A stretch of 64,000 bases of DNA from DASQEH01 sp963765725 (lineage in GTDB: Bacteria > Actinomycetota > Actinomycetes > Propionibacteriales > Nocardioidaceae), in NCBI GenBank assembly GCA_963765725.1, contig CAVXXI010000003.1, positions 1,426,001 to 1,490,000 of the forward strand. Direction: 5' to 3'. Of the stretch, positions 43,595-52,412 are shown piece by piece; positions within the stretch are counted from its first letter, which is position 1, and the number at the start of each line of letters is the position of its first letter. A program made the translations under genes and the position numbers. The notes under the pieces were generated by a model that saw nothing but the letters and a program-made list of their open reading frames with translations, searched no databases and was not told the DNA's origin.

Positions 43595-43666
43595 CCCGGC
43601 CACCGACGGACTCGCGAGGGTGGTCGAGATCGCGTACCTCCCGACCCGGACAGTAGGAGACATCCT

Positions 43667-45166
43667 GTGAAGAGCGCCGTCGAGACGTTGAACCCGACGA
43701 GGGTGAAGCTCACCGTCGAGGTGCCCTTCGAGGAGCTCAAGCCGAGCCTCGACGCGGCGTACAAGAAGATCGGCCAGCAGATCACGATCCCGGGATTCCG
43801 CCGGGGCAAGGTCCCGGCACTGGTGATCGACCAGCGTATCGGCCGCGAGGCGGTGCTCGACGAGGCCGTCAACGACGCGCTGCCGAAGATGTACATGCAG
43901 GCGCTGCAGGACAACAACATCGTCCCGTTGAGCTCACCCGAGCTCGACCTCGACGAGTTCCAGGACGGCTCTCCCCTGAACTTCAGCGCCGAGCTCGACG
44001 TCAAGCCGGAGATCACGGTGCCCGACTACACGGGGATCGAGGTCGAGGTCGACGACATCGTGGTCGGCGACGACGAGGTCGACGAGCAGATGGAGTCGCT
44101 TCGCGAGCGGTTCGGCACCCTCACCCCGGTCGACCGTGCCGCCGCCGACGGCGACTTCGTCACCATCGACTTGTCGGCCGCCCGAGAGGGCGAGCAGATC
44201 GAGGAGGCCCAGGCGACCGGGATGAGCTACCAGGTCGGCAGGGGGACGATGCTCGAGGGCCTCGACGAGGCCCTGGTGGGTATGGCAGCCGGCGACGAGG
44301 CGACCTTCTCGTCGACGCTGGTCGGCGGGGAGTACAAGGACCAGATGGTCGACGTGACGGTGAAGCTCACGGGGGTCAGGGAACAGGAGCTCCCGGACCT
44401 CGACGACGAGTTCGCCCAGAACGCGTCGGAGTTCGACACGGTCGCCGAGCTCAAGGACGACCTGCGTGAGCGGCTGGTGCGCAGTGCAAGGGTGGAGCAG
44501 GCGGCCGCGGCACGGGACGCCGTCCTCGAGAAGCTGCTGACGATGGTCGAGGTGCCGTTGCCCGACGCCGCCGTGGCCGAGGAGCTCAAGTCGCGGCGCG
44601 ACTCCATCGACGAGCAGCTCGCTTACGCAGGAATGAGCGAGGCGGACTACCTCGAGTCGGAGGGCCAGACCGAGGACGAGTTCGCCGCCGACCTCGACAA
44701 GCGGGTCCGCGACGCGATGGCCGCCCAGTTCCTGCTGGACGAGATCGCGAACGCCGAGGCGCTCGGGGTCGACGAGAGCGAGCTGACCCAGCACCTGCTG
44801 CGCCGTGCGCAGCAGGCTGGACAGAGCCCGGAGGAGTACGTCAAGCACGTCATGGAGCACAACCACGTGCCCGAGCTCGTTGCGGAGATCCGTCGCGGCA
44901 AGGCACTTGCGCGCGTCGTCGAGAGCGCCACCGTGAAGGATGCATCGGGCAACGTGGTCGAGCTGAGGGCGCTGCAGCCGGACGGTACCTACGCAGAGCC
45001 GGACGCGGTCGACGACAACTCCGAGGATGGCGGCGCGGATGAGGCGGAGACGCAGCCGCCGGTTGCGCGCGACGCCAGCGCGGACATCCAGGTACTGGGC
45101 GGCTCGGACTTCGTCCGGGTCGAGGACGCCGCCGACCCGCAGGCGGAGCCGGCCGGCGAGGCCTGA
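43667..45166 (+). CDS. tig: trigger factor
   Basis: This ribosome-bound chaperone/prolyl isomerase has 499 residues. The ribosome-binding signature is in ITIPGFRRGKVPALVIDQRIG. The FKBP-like domain spans about residues 150-240 (DGDFVTIDLSAAREGEQIEE). The helical C-terminal domain runs to about 430 and is followed by an acidic tail (ADDVDDNSEDGGADEAETQP-like), usual for Actinobacteria. The GTG at 43667 has TAGGAGA seven bases upstream. In many actinobacteria tig sits just before clpP1P2X; here an MMPL gene, a two-component system, a hypothetical and a Nudix gene lie between them. Confidence 0.97.
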   Translation: MKSAVETLNPTRVKLTVEVPFEELKPSLDAAYKKIGQQITIPGFRRGKVPALVIDQRIGREAVLDEAVNDALPKMYMQALQDNNIVPLSSPELDLDEFQDGSPLNFSAELDVKPEITVPDYTGIEVEVDDIVVGDDEVDEQMESLRERFGTLTPVDRAAADGDFVTIDLSAAREGEQIEEAQATGMSYQVGRGTMLEGLDEALVGMAAGDEATFSSTLVGGEYKDQMVDVTVKLTGVREQELPDLDDEFAQNASEFDTVAELKDDLRERLVRSARVEQAAAARDAVLEKLLTMVEVPLPDAAVAEELKSRRDSIDEQLAYAGMSEADYLESEGQTEDEFAADLDKRVRDAMAAQFLLDEIANAEALGVDESELTQHLLRRAQQAGQSPEEYVKHVMEHNHVPELVAEIRRGKALARVVESATVKDASGNVVELRALQPDGTYAEPDAVDDNSEDGGADEAETQPPVARDASADIQVLGGSDFVRVEDAADPQAEPAGEA

Positions 45167-45201
45167 TCGAGCGCTCGCCGGCGGCTCCCGCGAGCCGCTC
45201 C

Positions 45202-47412
45202 CTAGGCGTGACTGGGACTGCGTTCGCGGCCGGGCTCCGGTAGTGCGGCTGCCGCCGGAGGTTCCCGGACGTCGGTGAGCTCGACCGTCGGCGGCCTCGA
45301 CGGCCACCACGCGGCGCGGCCCATGAGTACGAGCAGCGACGGCAGCATGACGACGCGTACCAGCGTCGCGTCGACGAGCACGGACACCGCCAGCCCCACC
45401 CCGATCTGCTTCAGCTCGATGAGGCTGAGCGAGGCGAAGATCGAGAACACCGAGACCATCACCGCCGCTGCGCTCGCGACGACTCCGGCCGTCTCGCTGA
45501 TGCCCGCCTCGACCGCCACGCGCGGGGGCAGGCCACGGCGAACGCCCTCGCGGATCCGGCTCAGCACGAAGACGTGGTAGTCCATCGAGAGCCCGACGAG
45601 CACGACAAACATGAACAGCGGGATCCAGGTGACCACGTAGCCGCCTGAGGTGAAGCCGAGCAGTCCCTGAGCCCAGGTGTTCTGGAAGACGACCGTGAGG
45701 ACGCCGAACGCCGCCGCGACCGAGGCGAGGTTGAGCAGGGTCGTGATGACGGCGATCGCCACGCTCCGGAAGGTCACGCCCATCATGAGCATCGTCAGCA
45801 GTAGGACGAACCCGATCACCAGCGGCAGCTTGCTCGACAGGTGCGTGGTGTAGTCGACGTTCTGCGCGAGATCGCCACCGACGGCCCACTCGGCGTGCGG
45901 CAGCGGACCCAGCAGCGTCGGGGCGACAGTGTCCCGCAACCGCGAGAGCGCCTGCTCGTTGGCCGTAGAGCCCTCTGCATGCGACGTCGCCAGCGTGAGC
46001 AACGCGACGGTCTTGTCGGACGACGTACGCACCGAGCTCGCCCCGGTGCTGGCGAAGTCTCCGTCGCGGGTCGTGGTGGACTGCAGGGACCGCAGCGCGG
46101 CGACCACGGCGGGCAGGTCCGCCGGTCGCGTCTTGACGGCGACCTGTACGGTCTCACCCTGAGCGGGGAAGGCCCGCTCGAGCTGTGCGTAGGTGTGCAC
46201 CTCCGGGATGTCCTTGGGGAGGACCTCGAGGGTGGACTGGTGGAGGGTCATGCCGAGCGCCGGCGCGGCGAGCGCGCACATCACGACCGTCGAAGCGACG
46301 AGCGACGTCTTCGGGTGAGAGAGCACCGGGCGAAGCAGCCGGCGGCTGATGCCGCCGCGCCCGATCCTCCGGTTGACCCGCCACAGCAAGGGGATGCGCG
46401 GGCGGTCGACCCACCTGCCCAGCTTGGCGAGGAGAGCGGGCAGCACGGTCAGCGACCCCAGCACCGAGATGGCCACGACCAGGATCGCCCCCGTCGCGAG
46501 CGAGGCGAAGGTGGCGTCCTGGACCACGTACAGCCCCGCCATGGCCACGATGACCGCGCCGCCGGACACCACGATCGAGTGCCCCGAGGTCGCGGCGGCG
46601 ATCGCGACGGCGTCTGCGGTGGTGTGGCCGCGCTCGCGCTCCTCACGTTGGCGTTTGAGGTAGAAGAGCGAGTAGTCGACGCCTACAGCCATGCCGATCA
46701 GCACGACCATGCTCGACACGGTGCTGTCGGCCGGGATGAGGTGGGAGATCGGAGCATAGAGGCAGATCGTCGCGACCACGCCGGTGATCGCCACCAGGAC
46801 GGGAATTCCTGCAGCGATGAGGGCGCCGAACGCCACGAGCATGATGAGCAGCGTGAGCGGCAGGCTCAGCCTCTCCGCACGGGAGAGGTCCTGGGCGACC
46901 CGGTCGTTGACGGCGGCGTTGATCGACGCGTCGCCCGCCTCCGAGACCCGGAGGGCGGGATGTGCGCGCTGCACAGAGGCGGTCACCGCCAACAGGGGGG
47001 CGGCATCGGGGTCGGCGCCCGCTGCCGGCTTGACGAGCTCTATCGGCACCAGCAGGGTCCGACCGTCGGGTGACAGCACGGAGTGACCGACGTGCGAGAC
47101 ACCCGGTACCGCCGCCATCCGGCGGGTCACCTCCGTCGCGGCCTGCTCGACCCCGGCCCGGTCGAGGGCCCCGCGGCGCGACGCGATGAGGACGTTCTCG
47201 CTGGGTGGCCCCCCGAGCCCCGAGTCCTGTATCCATGCGTCGGCCCGGCCCGACTGCCCGACGCGGTAGTCGGCGTTGGTCGTCGGCTGCGTGCTGACAG
47301 CGCTGCCCGTGAACACGGCGGCTCCGACGAACAGCAGCCAGATGACGAGTGCGCGCCAGGGATGCGCCGCACTCCAGCGGGCGAGCGTCTCGGTTGCTCT
47401 GCGGTACGCCAT
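45202..47412 (-). CDS. MMPL/RND-family membrane exporter
   Basis: This 736-residue transporter has 11-12 hydrophobic segments in two halves, each preceded by a large extracytoplasmic domain. The first helix is residues 20-38 (ALVIWLLFVGAAVFTGSAVS). The motif GMAVGVDYSLFYLKRQREE in the first half and VGLSMDYHVFVLSRIREGVR in the second carry the family's GxxxDY signature. The ATG at 47412 has GAAGGG about ten bases upstream. Such proteins move lipids or drugs. It is divergent from a histidine kinase-response regulator pair, which probably controls it. Confidence 0.92.
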   Translation of the reverse strand: MAYRRATETLARWSAAHPWRALVIWLLFVGAAVFTGSAVSTQPTTNADYRVGQSGRADAWIQDSGLGGPPSENVLIASRRGALDRAGVEQAATEVTRRMAAVPGVSHVGHSVLSPDGRTLLVPIELVKPAAGADPDAAPLLAVTASVQRAHPALRVSEAGDASINAAVNDRVAQDLSRAERLSLPLTLLIMLVAFGALIAAGIPVLVAITGVVATICLYAPISHLIPADSTVSSMVVLIGMAVGVDYSLFYLKRQREERERGHTTADAVAIAAATSGHSIVVSGGAVIVAMAGLYVVQDATFASLATGAILVVAISVLGSLTVLPALLAKLGRWVDRPRIPLLWRVNRRIGRGGISRRLLRPVLSHPKTSLVASTVVMCALAAPALGMTLHQSTLEVLPKDIPEVHTYAQLERAFPAQGETVQVAVKTRPADLPAVVAALRSLQSTTTRDGDFASTGASSVRTSSDKTVALLTLATSHAEGSTANEQALSRLRDTVAPTLLGPLPHAEWAVGGDLAQNVDYTTHLSSKLPLVIGFVLLLTMLMMGVTFRSVAIAVITTLLNLASVAAAFGVLTVVFQNTWAQGLLGFTSGGYVVTWIPLFMFVVLVGLSMDYHVFVLSRIREGVRRGLPPRVAVEAGISETAGVVASAAAVMVSVFSIFASLSLIELKQIGVGLAVSVLVDATLVRVVMLPSLLVLMGRAAWWPSRPPTVELTDVREPPAAAALPEPGRERSPSHA

Positions 47413-47630
47413 GGCTGGTCGTCCCTTCGTCTCGATACGGCGGAGAGAAAGCTCCACCAGGCCACCGTCGCCGTCATCGGCTCCCGAGTCAGGGGTGCAG
47501 AGACCACACAGACAGTGGTGCAGGGCCTACTGTCAGAAGCGCTGCCATCCACGAGACTGATGGCATACCGAGCCGACTCGGACCGCGCCCGACGGCGATC
47601 GCCGGGCACCACCACTCAGAGGTCGATGTC

Positions 47631-48920
47631 ATGTCCGCCACCGCAACCGTGCGACCCGGTCGTCTCGCCTCGACCTGGTACGCCGCGGTTCACCTGCTGC
47701 TGTGGGCGGTCGCCCTCGCACTACTGGTGGTCATCGTCGTCGCGATCCCGCTCGTGCTCGTCACCTTCGGCATCGTGATGCTTCTGGTCGCGGTGCCCCT
47801 CAGCGGTGCCTTCGCGACGCTCAACCGATGGCTCGCCGCCCGGGTCCTCGGTGAGCCGGTCGAAGCACGTTACTCCGCGACCGAGGGCCTTCGCCCGCTG
47901 ATGCGGATCATGGCCTGGGCGCGCGACCCTCAGCGCTGGCGCGACCTCGCCTGGCTGCTCGTGACGTCCACAGTCGGCTTCACCCTCTGCCTGCTGGTGG
48001 TGACGGCGTTCCTCTCGGTCATCTTCTACGCGATCTACCCGTTCCTGTACTGGGTCACGCCGCCAGGCGTCTTCGACCAGAACTACGGCGTCGTGGCGAT
48101 CGACACCCAGGCGAAGTCGTTCCTCGAATGGGTCTTCGCCGTCCTCGCCTTTGTCATCTGGTGGTACGCCGGCCCGCCGCTCGTCCGGGTGAACGCCCGC
48201 CTCGATGCCGCGCTTCTCGGGCATGGCCGCACGGAGGTCCTCCGGCGCCGGGTACGCGACCTCTCCGAGTCCCGCGCCCAGAGCGTCGACTTCTCCGCCG
48301 CTGAGCTGCGCCGGATCGAGCGAGACCTGCACGACGGCGCCCAGGCGCGGATGGTCGCGCTGGGAATGAGCCTCGGCATGGCAGACGAGCTGATGGAGCG
48401 CGATCCGGACGCCGCCCGACGGCTGCTCGCGGAGGCACGCACGACCAGTTCGGCCGCTCTCGGTGATCTGCGGGCCGTCGTACGCGGCATCCACCCGCCG
48501 GTGCTCGCCGACCGTGGACTCTCCGGTGCCGTGCAGGCGCTGGCGATGGACATGTCGATCCCGGTACACGTGAGCGTGGACATGGCCGGACGGCCGCCGG
48601 CACCGATCGAGTCGGCGACCTACTTCGCGGTCGCCGAGTGCCTCGCCAACGTCGGCAAGCATTCCGGCGCCAGCCGCGCCTGGGTCTCTTTGTCGCACTC
48701 CGACGGTACGCTGCGCGTCGAGGTGGGAGACGACGGCCGGGGCGGCGCCCGGTCCGATCCCGCCGCGGGGACGGGGATACTCGGCATGATGCGACGGCTG
48801 GCGGCCTTTGACGGCACCCTGGCCATGTCGAGCCCCGTCGGTGGTCCGACCCTCGTCGTGATGGAGGTCCCGTGCGCGTTGTCGTCGGTGAAGACCACGC
48901 CCTCCTACGGGACGGACTGA
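47631..48920 (+). CDS. sensor histidine kinase (NarL/DesK type)
   Basis: This kinase has 429 residues. About four membrane segments lie between residues 18 and 190 in a sensor domain with LVVIVVAIPLVLVTFGIVML and GFTLCLLVVTAFLSVIFYAI. The dimerisation/phosphoacceptor motif is RRIERDLHDGAQARMVALGM (conserved His), and the HATPase domain has AVAECLANVGKHSGA (N box) and VGDDGRGGA. The start at 47631 is the ATG after GAGGTCG; the frame opens earlier but that part is antisense to the MMPL gene. It overlaps the regulator gene by 49 bases. Signal unknown, perhaps membrane stress. Confidence 0.93.
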   Translation: MSATATVRPGRLASTWYAAVHLLLWAVALALLVVIVVAIPLVLVTFGIVMLLVAVPLSGAFATLNRWLAARVLGEPVEARYSATEGLRPLMRIMAWARDPQRWRDLAWLLVTSTVGFTLCLLVVTAFLSVIFYAIYPFLYWVTPPGVFDQNYGVVAIDTQAKSFLEWVFAVLAFVIWWYAGPPLVRVNARLDAALLGHGRTEVLRRRVRDLSESRAQSVDFSAAELRRIERDLHDGAQARMVALGMSLGMADELMERDPDAARRLLAEARTTSSAALGDLRAVVRGIHPPVLADRGLSGAVQALAMDMSIPVHVSVDMAGRPPAPIESATYFAVAECLANVGKHSGASRAWVSLSHSDGTLRVEVGDDGRGGARSDPAAGTGILGMMRRLAAFDGTLAMSSPVGGPTLVVMEVPCALSSVKTTPSYGTD

Positions 48921-49516
48921 CCCGGCTGCTCGAAGCGCACGGCTTCGAGGTGGTGGCCGCCGTCGCCGACGCCCCGTCGCTGCGACGCGCACTGCAGGCG
49001 CCGGACGCCGAGGTGGCCGTGGTCGACGTACGGCTGCCGCCGACCTTCACCGACGAAGGGCTGCGCGAGGCGATCGCGGCTCGCGCGTCACGGCCCGGAT
49101 TCCCGATCCTGGTCCTCTCGCAGTACGTCGAGCAGCTGTACGCCCGAGAGCTCCTGCAGAGCGGCGACGGCGCGATCGGCTACCTGCTGAAGGACAGGGT
49201 CTCCGACACCGCGGCGTTCGTCGACGCCCTGCGCCGGGTCGGTGACGGTGGCACGGTCCTCGACCCGGAGGTCGTCGCGGCACTCCTGGCCCGGCCGCGT
49301 CGAGGCGACCCGATCGACCGGCTGACGCCGCGCGAGCGAGAGGTGCTGGGGCTCATGGCGGAGGGCAGGTCGAACGCGGCCATCGCGGCGCGCCTGTTCG
49401 TCACCGACAAGGCGGTCAGCAAGCACACCAACAACATCTTCGCGAAGCTCGACCTGCCGATGGACGGTGACGACCACCGCAGGGTGCTGGCAGTCCTCGC
49501 GTACCTGAAACGGTGA
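48872..49516 (+). CDS. LuxR/NarL-family response regulator
   Basis: This regulator has 214 residues. The receiver domain has VVVGEDHALLRDGLTRLLEAHG, phosphoacceptor Asp in VAVVDVRLPP and the late Lys in YLLKDRVSD. The GerE/LuxR helix-turn-helix is LTPREREVLGLMAEGRSNAAI, then LFVTDKAVSKHTNNIFAKL. The GTG at 48872 has GGAGG close upstream and lies inside the kinase gene, so the pair is translationally coupled. The divergent MMPL exporter is the obvious target. Confidence 0.94.
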   Translation: MRVVVGEDHALLRDGLTRLLEAHGFEVVAAVADAPSLRRALQAPDAEVAVVDVRLPPTFTDEGLREAIAARASRPGFPILVLSQYVEQLYARELLQSGDGAIGYLLKDRVSDTAAFVDALRRVGDGGTVLDPEVVAALLARPRRGDPIDRLTPREREVLGLMAEGRSNAAIAARLFVTDKAVSKHTNNIFAKLDLPMDGDDHRRVLAVLAYLKR

Positions 49517-49586
49517 CCCGGCCCTCCCTGGGCGGTCGGACCTTTTCTCGTGAGCGCCGCCGGCACGGTCTACTACTCTGGCCGCC

Positions 49587-50225
49587 GTGGCCGACTGGGT
49601 AACGATCTCCTCCCTGGCCACGGCCGGGGGCACCCTGGTCCTCGCCGTGGCCACGTTCGGCTCGGTGCGATCGGCGAACCGCGCGGCCCGGGCCGCCGAG
49701 CGGTCGATGCTGGCCGCCCTACGGCCGCTCCTGCTCCCGTCGCGGCTGCAGGACCCGCCGCAGAAGGTCGGGTTCGCCGACGACAAGTGGCTGGTCGTGC
49801 CGGGCGGCGGGGCTGCGGCCGAGGTCGGCGACGACGCCGTGTACCTCGCCCTGTCGCTCCGCAATGTCGGCACCGGCCTCGCTGTGCTGCACGGGTGGAG
49901 GTTCTATCCCGAGCGGATCCTGGGCGGGGATTCCGGGCACGCTCCGCTGGAGGAGTTCCATCGGCTGTCGCGCGACCTGTACATTCCCGCGGGTGACTTC
50001 GGTTTCTGGCAGGGGGCCCTCCGCGACCCCGCGAGCCCCGAGTTCGCGGCTGCGCGCAGGCCGGTCCAGGCCGGTGACAGCGTGACGGTCGACCTGCTCT
50101 ACGGCGACCAGGAGGGCGGCCAGCGGGTCGTCACCCGATTCGTGCTGCGGCCGAAGGCGGACGCCAGCGCATGGCTGGGGACCGTGTCCCGGCACTGGAA
50201 CGTCGACCGCGACGACCCTCGCTAG
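49587..50225 (+). CDS. hypothetical membrane-anchored protein
   Basis: I do not recognise a named family. The 212-residue protein begins with one hydrophobic segment (ISSLATAGGTLVLAVATFGSV, roughly residues 6-26) followed by a basic stretch (RSANRAARAAERSM). The rest is a soluble domain with AVYLALSLRNVGTGLAVLHGW, and VTVDLLYGDQEGGQRVVTRF at the end, as in small actinobacterial membrane-anchored proteins. The GTG at 49587 has TACTCT seven bases upstream, so a leaderless transcript is likely. It sits between the two-component system and a Nudix gene. Confidence 0.75.
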   Translation: MADWVTISSLATAGGTLVLAVATFGSVRSANRAARAAERSMLAALRPLLLPSRLQDPPQKVGFADDKWLVVPGGGAAAEVGDDAVYLALSLRNVGTGLAVLHGWRFYPERILGGDSGHAPLEEFHRLSRDLYIPAGDFGFWQGALRDPASPEFAAARRPVQAGDSVTVDLLYGDQEGGQRVVTRFVLRPKADASAWLGTVSRHWNVDRDDPR

Positions 50226-50311
50226 CAGGCTTCGTACCCTTCGCCGGCCCGCCACCGGCGGTCGGTAACGTCTCCAGCCGACCGGGTCGCCCCCGGCCTC
50301 GGTCGCTACCG

Positions 50312-50878
50312 CTACCTCGACGGCGGATCCTTCGAGGGGCGGGTCGCGGGACGTGCATCCACCTCGATCGGCTCCGGTGGGCGGCCGGAGGCCAGCAGAT
50401 CGTCCAGGAAGTGCCCGAGCCCGCGTGGCGAGAACGTCACGTAGCCCTCGACCGTGGGGTCGCCGGCGTCGAAGCGGGCCTGCGCCCGCTGGATCTCGTC
50501 GTACGCCCACCAGCGCATCCCGTCGAGATGCTCGGCGCGCAGCTCCGCCTCCGTGAAGTGCGGCCGCGGCTCGAACGCGTCGACCTCCACCAGGAAGTAC
50601 GTGTCGTGCTGTCCGTCGAAGCCTGTCATGGGGAACAGGCGCTGCATCCACCAGACCGGAGAGCCCGGGTGGTCGATCCGCAGCCCCAGCTCCTCGTCGA
50701 GCTCGCGGATGAGCCCTTCGGTGACCGACTCGCCGTCGTCGATGCCACCTCCCGGGCACGCCCAGAGGCCGCTCGGCTGCTCCGTCGTGACGAAGTCGAA
50801 ATGGACCAGCAGCACCCGACGGTCGCGGTCCATGACGATGGCCCGGGCCGCGCGCCGGATCCGGGGCGACGTCGACAC
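50312..50878 (-). CDS. Nudix hydrolase
   Basis: This 188-residue protein has a complete Nudix box, GGGIDDGESVTEGLIRELDE then ELGL, binding Mg2+ and a nucleoside diphosphate-type substrate. RAARAIVMDRDRRVLLVHFDF leads into it, and WWAYDEIQRAQARFDAGD follows. The GTG at 50878 has TAGACT six bases upstream, again suggesting a leaderless message. It is divergent from clpP1 with about 107 bases between the starts. Substrate unknown; possibly a housekeeping pyrophosphatase. Confidence 0.92.
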   Translation of the reverse strand: MSTSPRIRRAARAIVMDRDRRVLLVHFDFVTTEQPSGLWACPGGGIDDGESVTEGLIRELDEELGLRIDHPGSPVWWMQRLFPMTGFDGQHDTYFLVEVDAFEPRPHFTEAELRAEHLDGMRWWAYDEIQRAQARFDAGDPTVEGYVTFSPRGLGHFLDDLLASGRPPEPIEVDARPATRPSKDPPSR

Positions 50879-50972
50879 CGGGGCAGTCTAGGCGACTCTT
50901 CGCCGGCGGCCGGCGGGGTGCGCTGTGCGCGAACAGCCTTCCGAGTGCCGTGGCTTTGTCGCCGGTGGCCGC

Positions 50973-50978
50973 TACTGT
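50973..50978 (+). promoter_or_regulatory. -10 element of clpP1 (leaderless)
   Basis: TACTGT is followed after seven bases by the GTG start, so transcription would begin at or next to the start codon. No ribosome-binding site is visible. Confidence 0.55.
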
Positions 50979-50985
50979 CGTTGGC

Positions 50986-51627
50986 GTGACTCCTCCAGAC
51001 TCGACCCAGTCCATGAACGGCGGCCAGTCAGGCCAAGGCCTCGACGACCACATCTACCAGCGCCTTCTCAAAGAGCGCATCGTGTTCCTCGGCTCCGAGG
51101 TCAGGGACGAGAACGCCAACGCGATCTGCGCCCAGATGCTGCTCCTCAACGCAGAAGATCCCGACAAGGACATCTTCTTGTACATCAACTCGCCGGGCGG
51201 CTCCGTCGACGCCGGAATGGCGATCTACGACACCATGCAGTACATCTCCAACGACGTCGCGACCGTCGGTATGGGGCTGGCCGCGTCGATGGGGCAGTTC
51301 CTGCTCTGCGCCGGCGCGAAGGACAAGCGCTACGCCCTGCCGCATGCCCGCATCATGATGCACCAGCCGTCCGGCGGCCTTGGCGGTTCGGCCTCCGACA
51401 TCAAGATCCAGGCCGAGCAGTCTCTGTACATCAAGAAGATCCTCTTCGAGCTGATCTCCAAGCACACCGGTCAGGGCATCGAGCAGGTCGAGCGCGACGC
51501 CGACCGCGACCGCTGGTTCACTGCCGAGCAGTCCAAGGAGTACGGCTTCATCGACCACGTGATCACCGACGTCGCCGAGGTCGCCTCGGGCGGCGCGCCG
51601 AACTCACCGACCGCAGGGAGCCTGTGA
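50986..51627 (+). CDS. clpP1: ATP-dependent Clp protease proteolytic subunit 1
   Basis: This ClpP has about 213 residues. The triad is Ser in GLAASMGQFLLCAGA, His in IMMHQPSGG and Asp in DADRDRWFTAEQ. YINSPGGSVDAGMAIYDTMQ is the substrate strand. The GTG at 50986 is chosen because TACTGT lies seven bases upstream; a GTG at 50950 would extend it by 12 residues. It overlaps clpP2 by one base and clpX follows. ClpP1 and ClpP2 form a mixed tetradecamer in Actinobacteria and work with ClpX or ClpC1. A third ClpP is encoded at 35.8 kb. Confidence 0.95.
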   Translation: MTPPDSTQSMNGGQSGQGLDDHIYQRLLKERIVFLGSEVRDENANAICAQMLLLNAEDPDKDIFLYINSPGGSVDAGMAIYDTMQYISNDVATVGMGLAASMGQFLLCAGAKDKRYALPHARIMMHQPSGGLGGSASDIKIQAEQSLYIKKILFELISKHTGQGIEQVERDADRDRWFTAEQSKEYGFIDHVITDVAEVASGGAPNSPTAGSL

Positions 51628-52310
51628 TGACTGCCGACCCGTTCCTCACCGCCCTCGGGCTGGCGTCCGGCCAGCCGCTCCACCAGCAGACTGCACCGCG
51701 CGCCGAGTACTTCATCCCGCAGTGGGAGGAGCGCACCTCCTACGGCGTCCGGCGCATCGACCCGTTCGCGAAGCTGTTCGAGGAGCGGATCATCTTCCTC
51801 GGCACCCCGATCAGCGACGACATCGCCAACGCGGTGATGGCACAGCTGCTCTGCCTGCAGCAGATGGACGGCGACCGCGACATCAGCATCTACATCAACT
51901 CACCGGGCGGCTCGTTCACCGCGCTGACAGCGATCTACGACACGATGCGCTACATCAAGCCCGACATCCAGACGATCTGCCTGGGTCAGGCCGCCTCCGC
52001 CGCCGCCGTGCTCCTCGCGGCCGGCACGAAGGGCAAGCGGCTGGCGCTTCCGAACAGCAGGATCCTGATCCACCAGCCGTACACCGAGGGCACCTACGGC
52101 CAGTCGAGCGACATCGAGATCCAGGCGAACGAGATCTTGCGCATGCGGTCACTCCTCGAGCAGATGATCTCCGAGAACACTGGCAAATCGCCCGAAGAGG
52201 TCAGTCAGGACATCGAGCGGGACAAGATCTTGACGGCTGAGCAGGCCATTGAGTATGGCCTGGTCGACCAGGTGCTGGAGTCGGTGAAGGCGACACTGCT
52301 GAACGCCTGA
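51627..52310 (+). CDS. clpP2: ATP-dependent Clp protease proteolytic subunit 2
   Basis: This ClpP has 227 residues, with about 30 extra N-terminal residues (MTADPFLTALGLASGQPLHQ) before the conserved EYFIPQWEERTSYGVRRIDP. The triad is Ser in CLGQAASAAAVLL, His in ILIHQPYTEG and Asp in DIERDKILTAEQ. The ATG overlaps the clpP1 stop (TGATG), so they are co-translated. It is the closest relative in this window of the extra ClpP at 35.8 kb. It would form one ring of the ClpP1P2 complex. Confidence 0.96.
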   Translation: MTADPFLTALGLASGQPLHQQTAPRAEYFIPQWEERTSYGVRRIDPFAKLFEERIIFLGTPISDDIANAVMAQLLCLQQMDGDRDISIYINSPGGSFTALTAIYDTMRYIKPDIQTICLGQAASAAAVLLAAGTKGKRLALPNSRILIHQPYTEGTYGQSSDIEIQANEILRMRSLLEQMISENTGKSPEEVSQDIERDKILTAEQAIEYGLVDQVLESVKATLLNA

Positions 52311-52412
52311 GACCGAGTTACCAGCGGTTGACCGGTCCGACCGGTACGGTCACCATGGAGAGCACGTTGCGGGGCGCCAGGCGTCGCAGTCCGAGATAAG
52401 GAGACGTCGCAG

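Noticed and set aside
43934..45889. Open frame of about 650 codons antisense to tig
   Set aside because: It overlaps trigger factor completely and its translation shows no domain; it is a shadow of the real gene.
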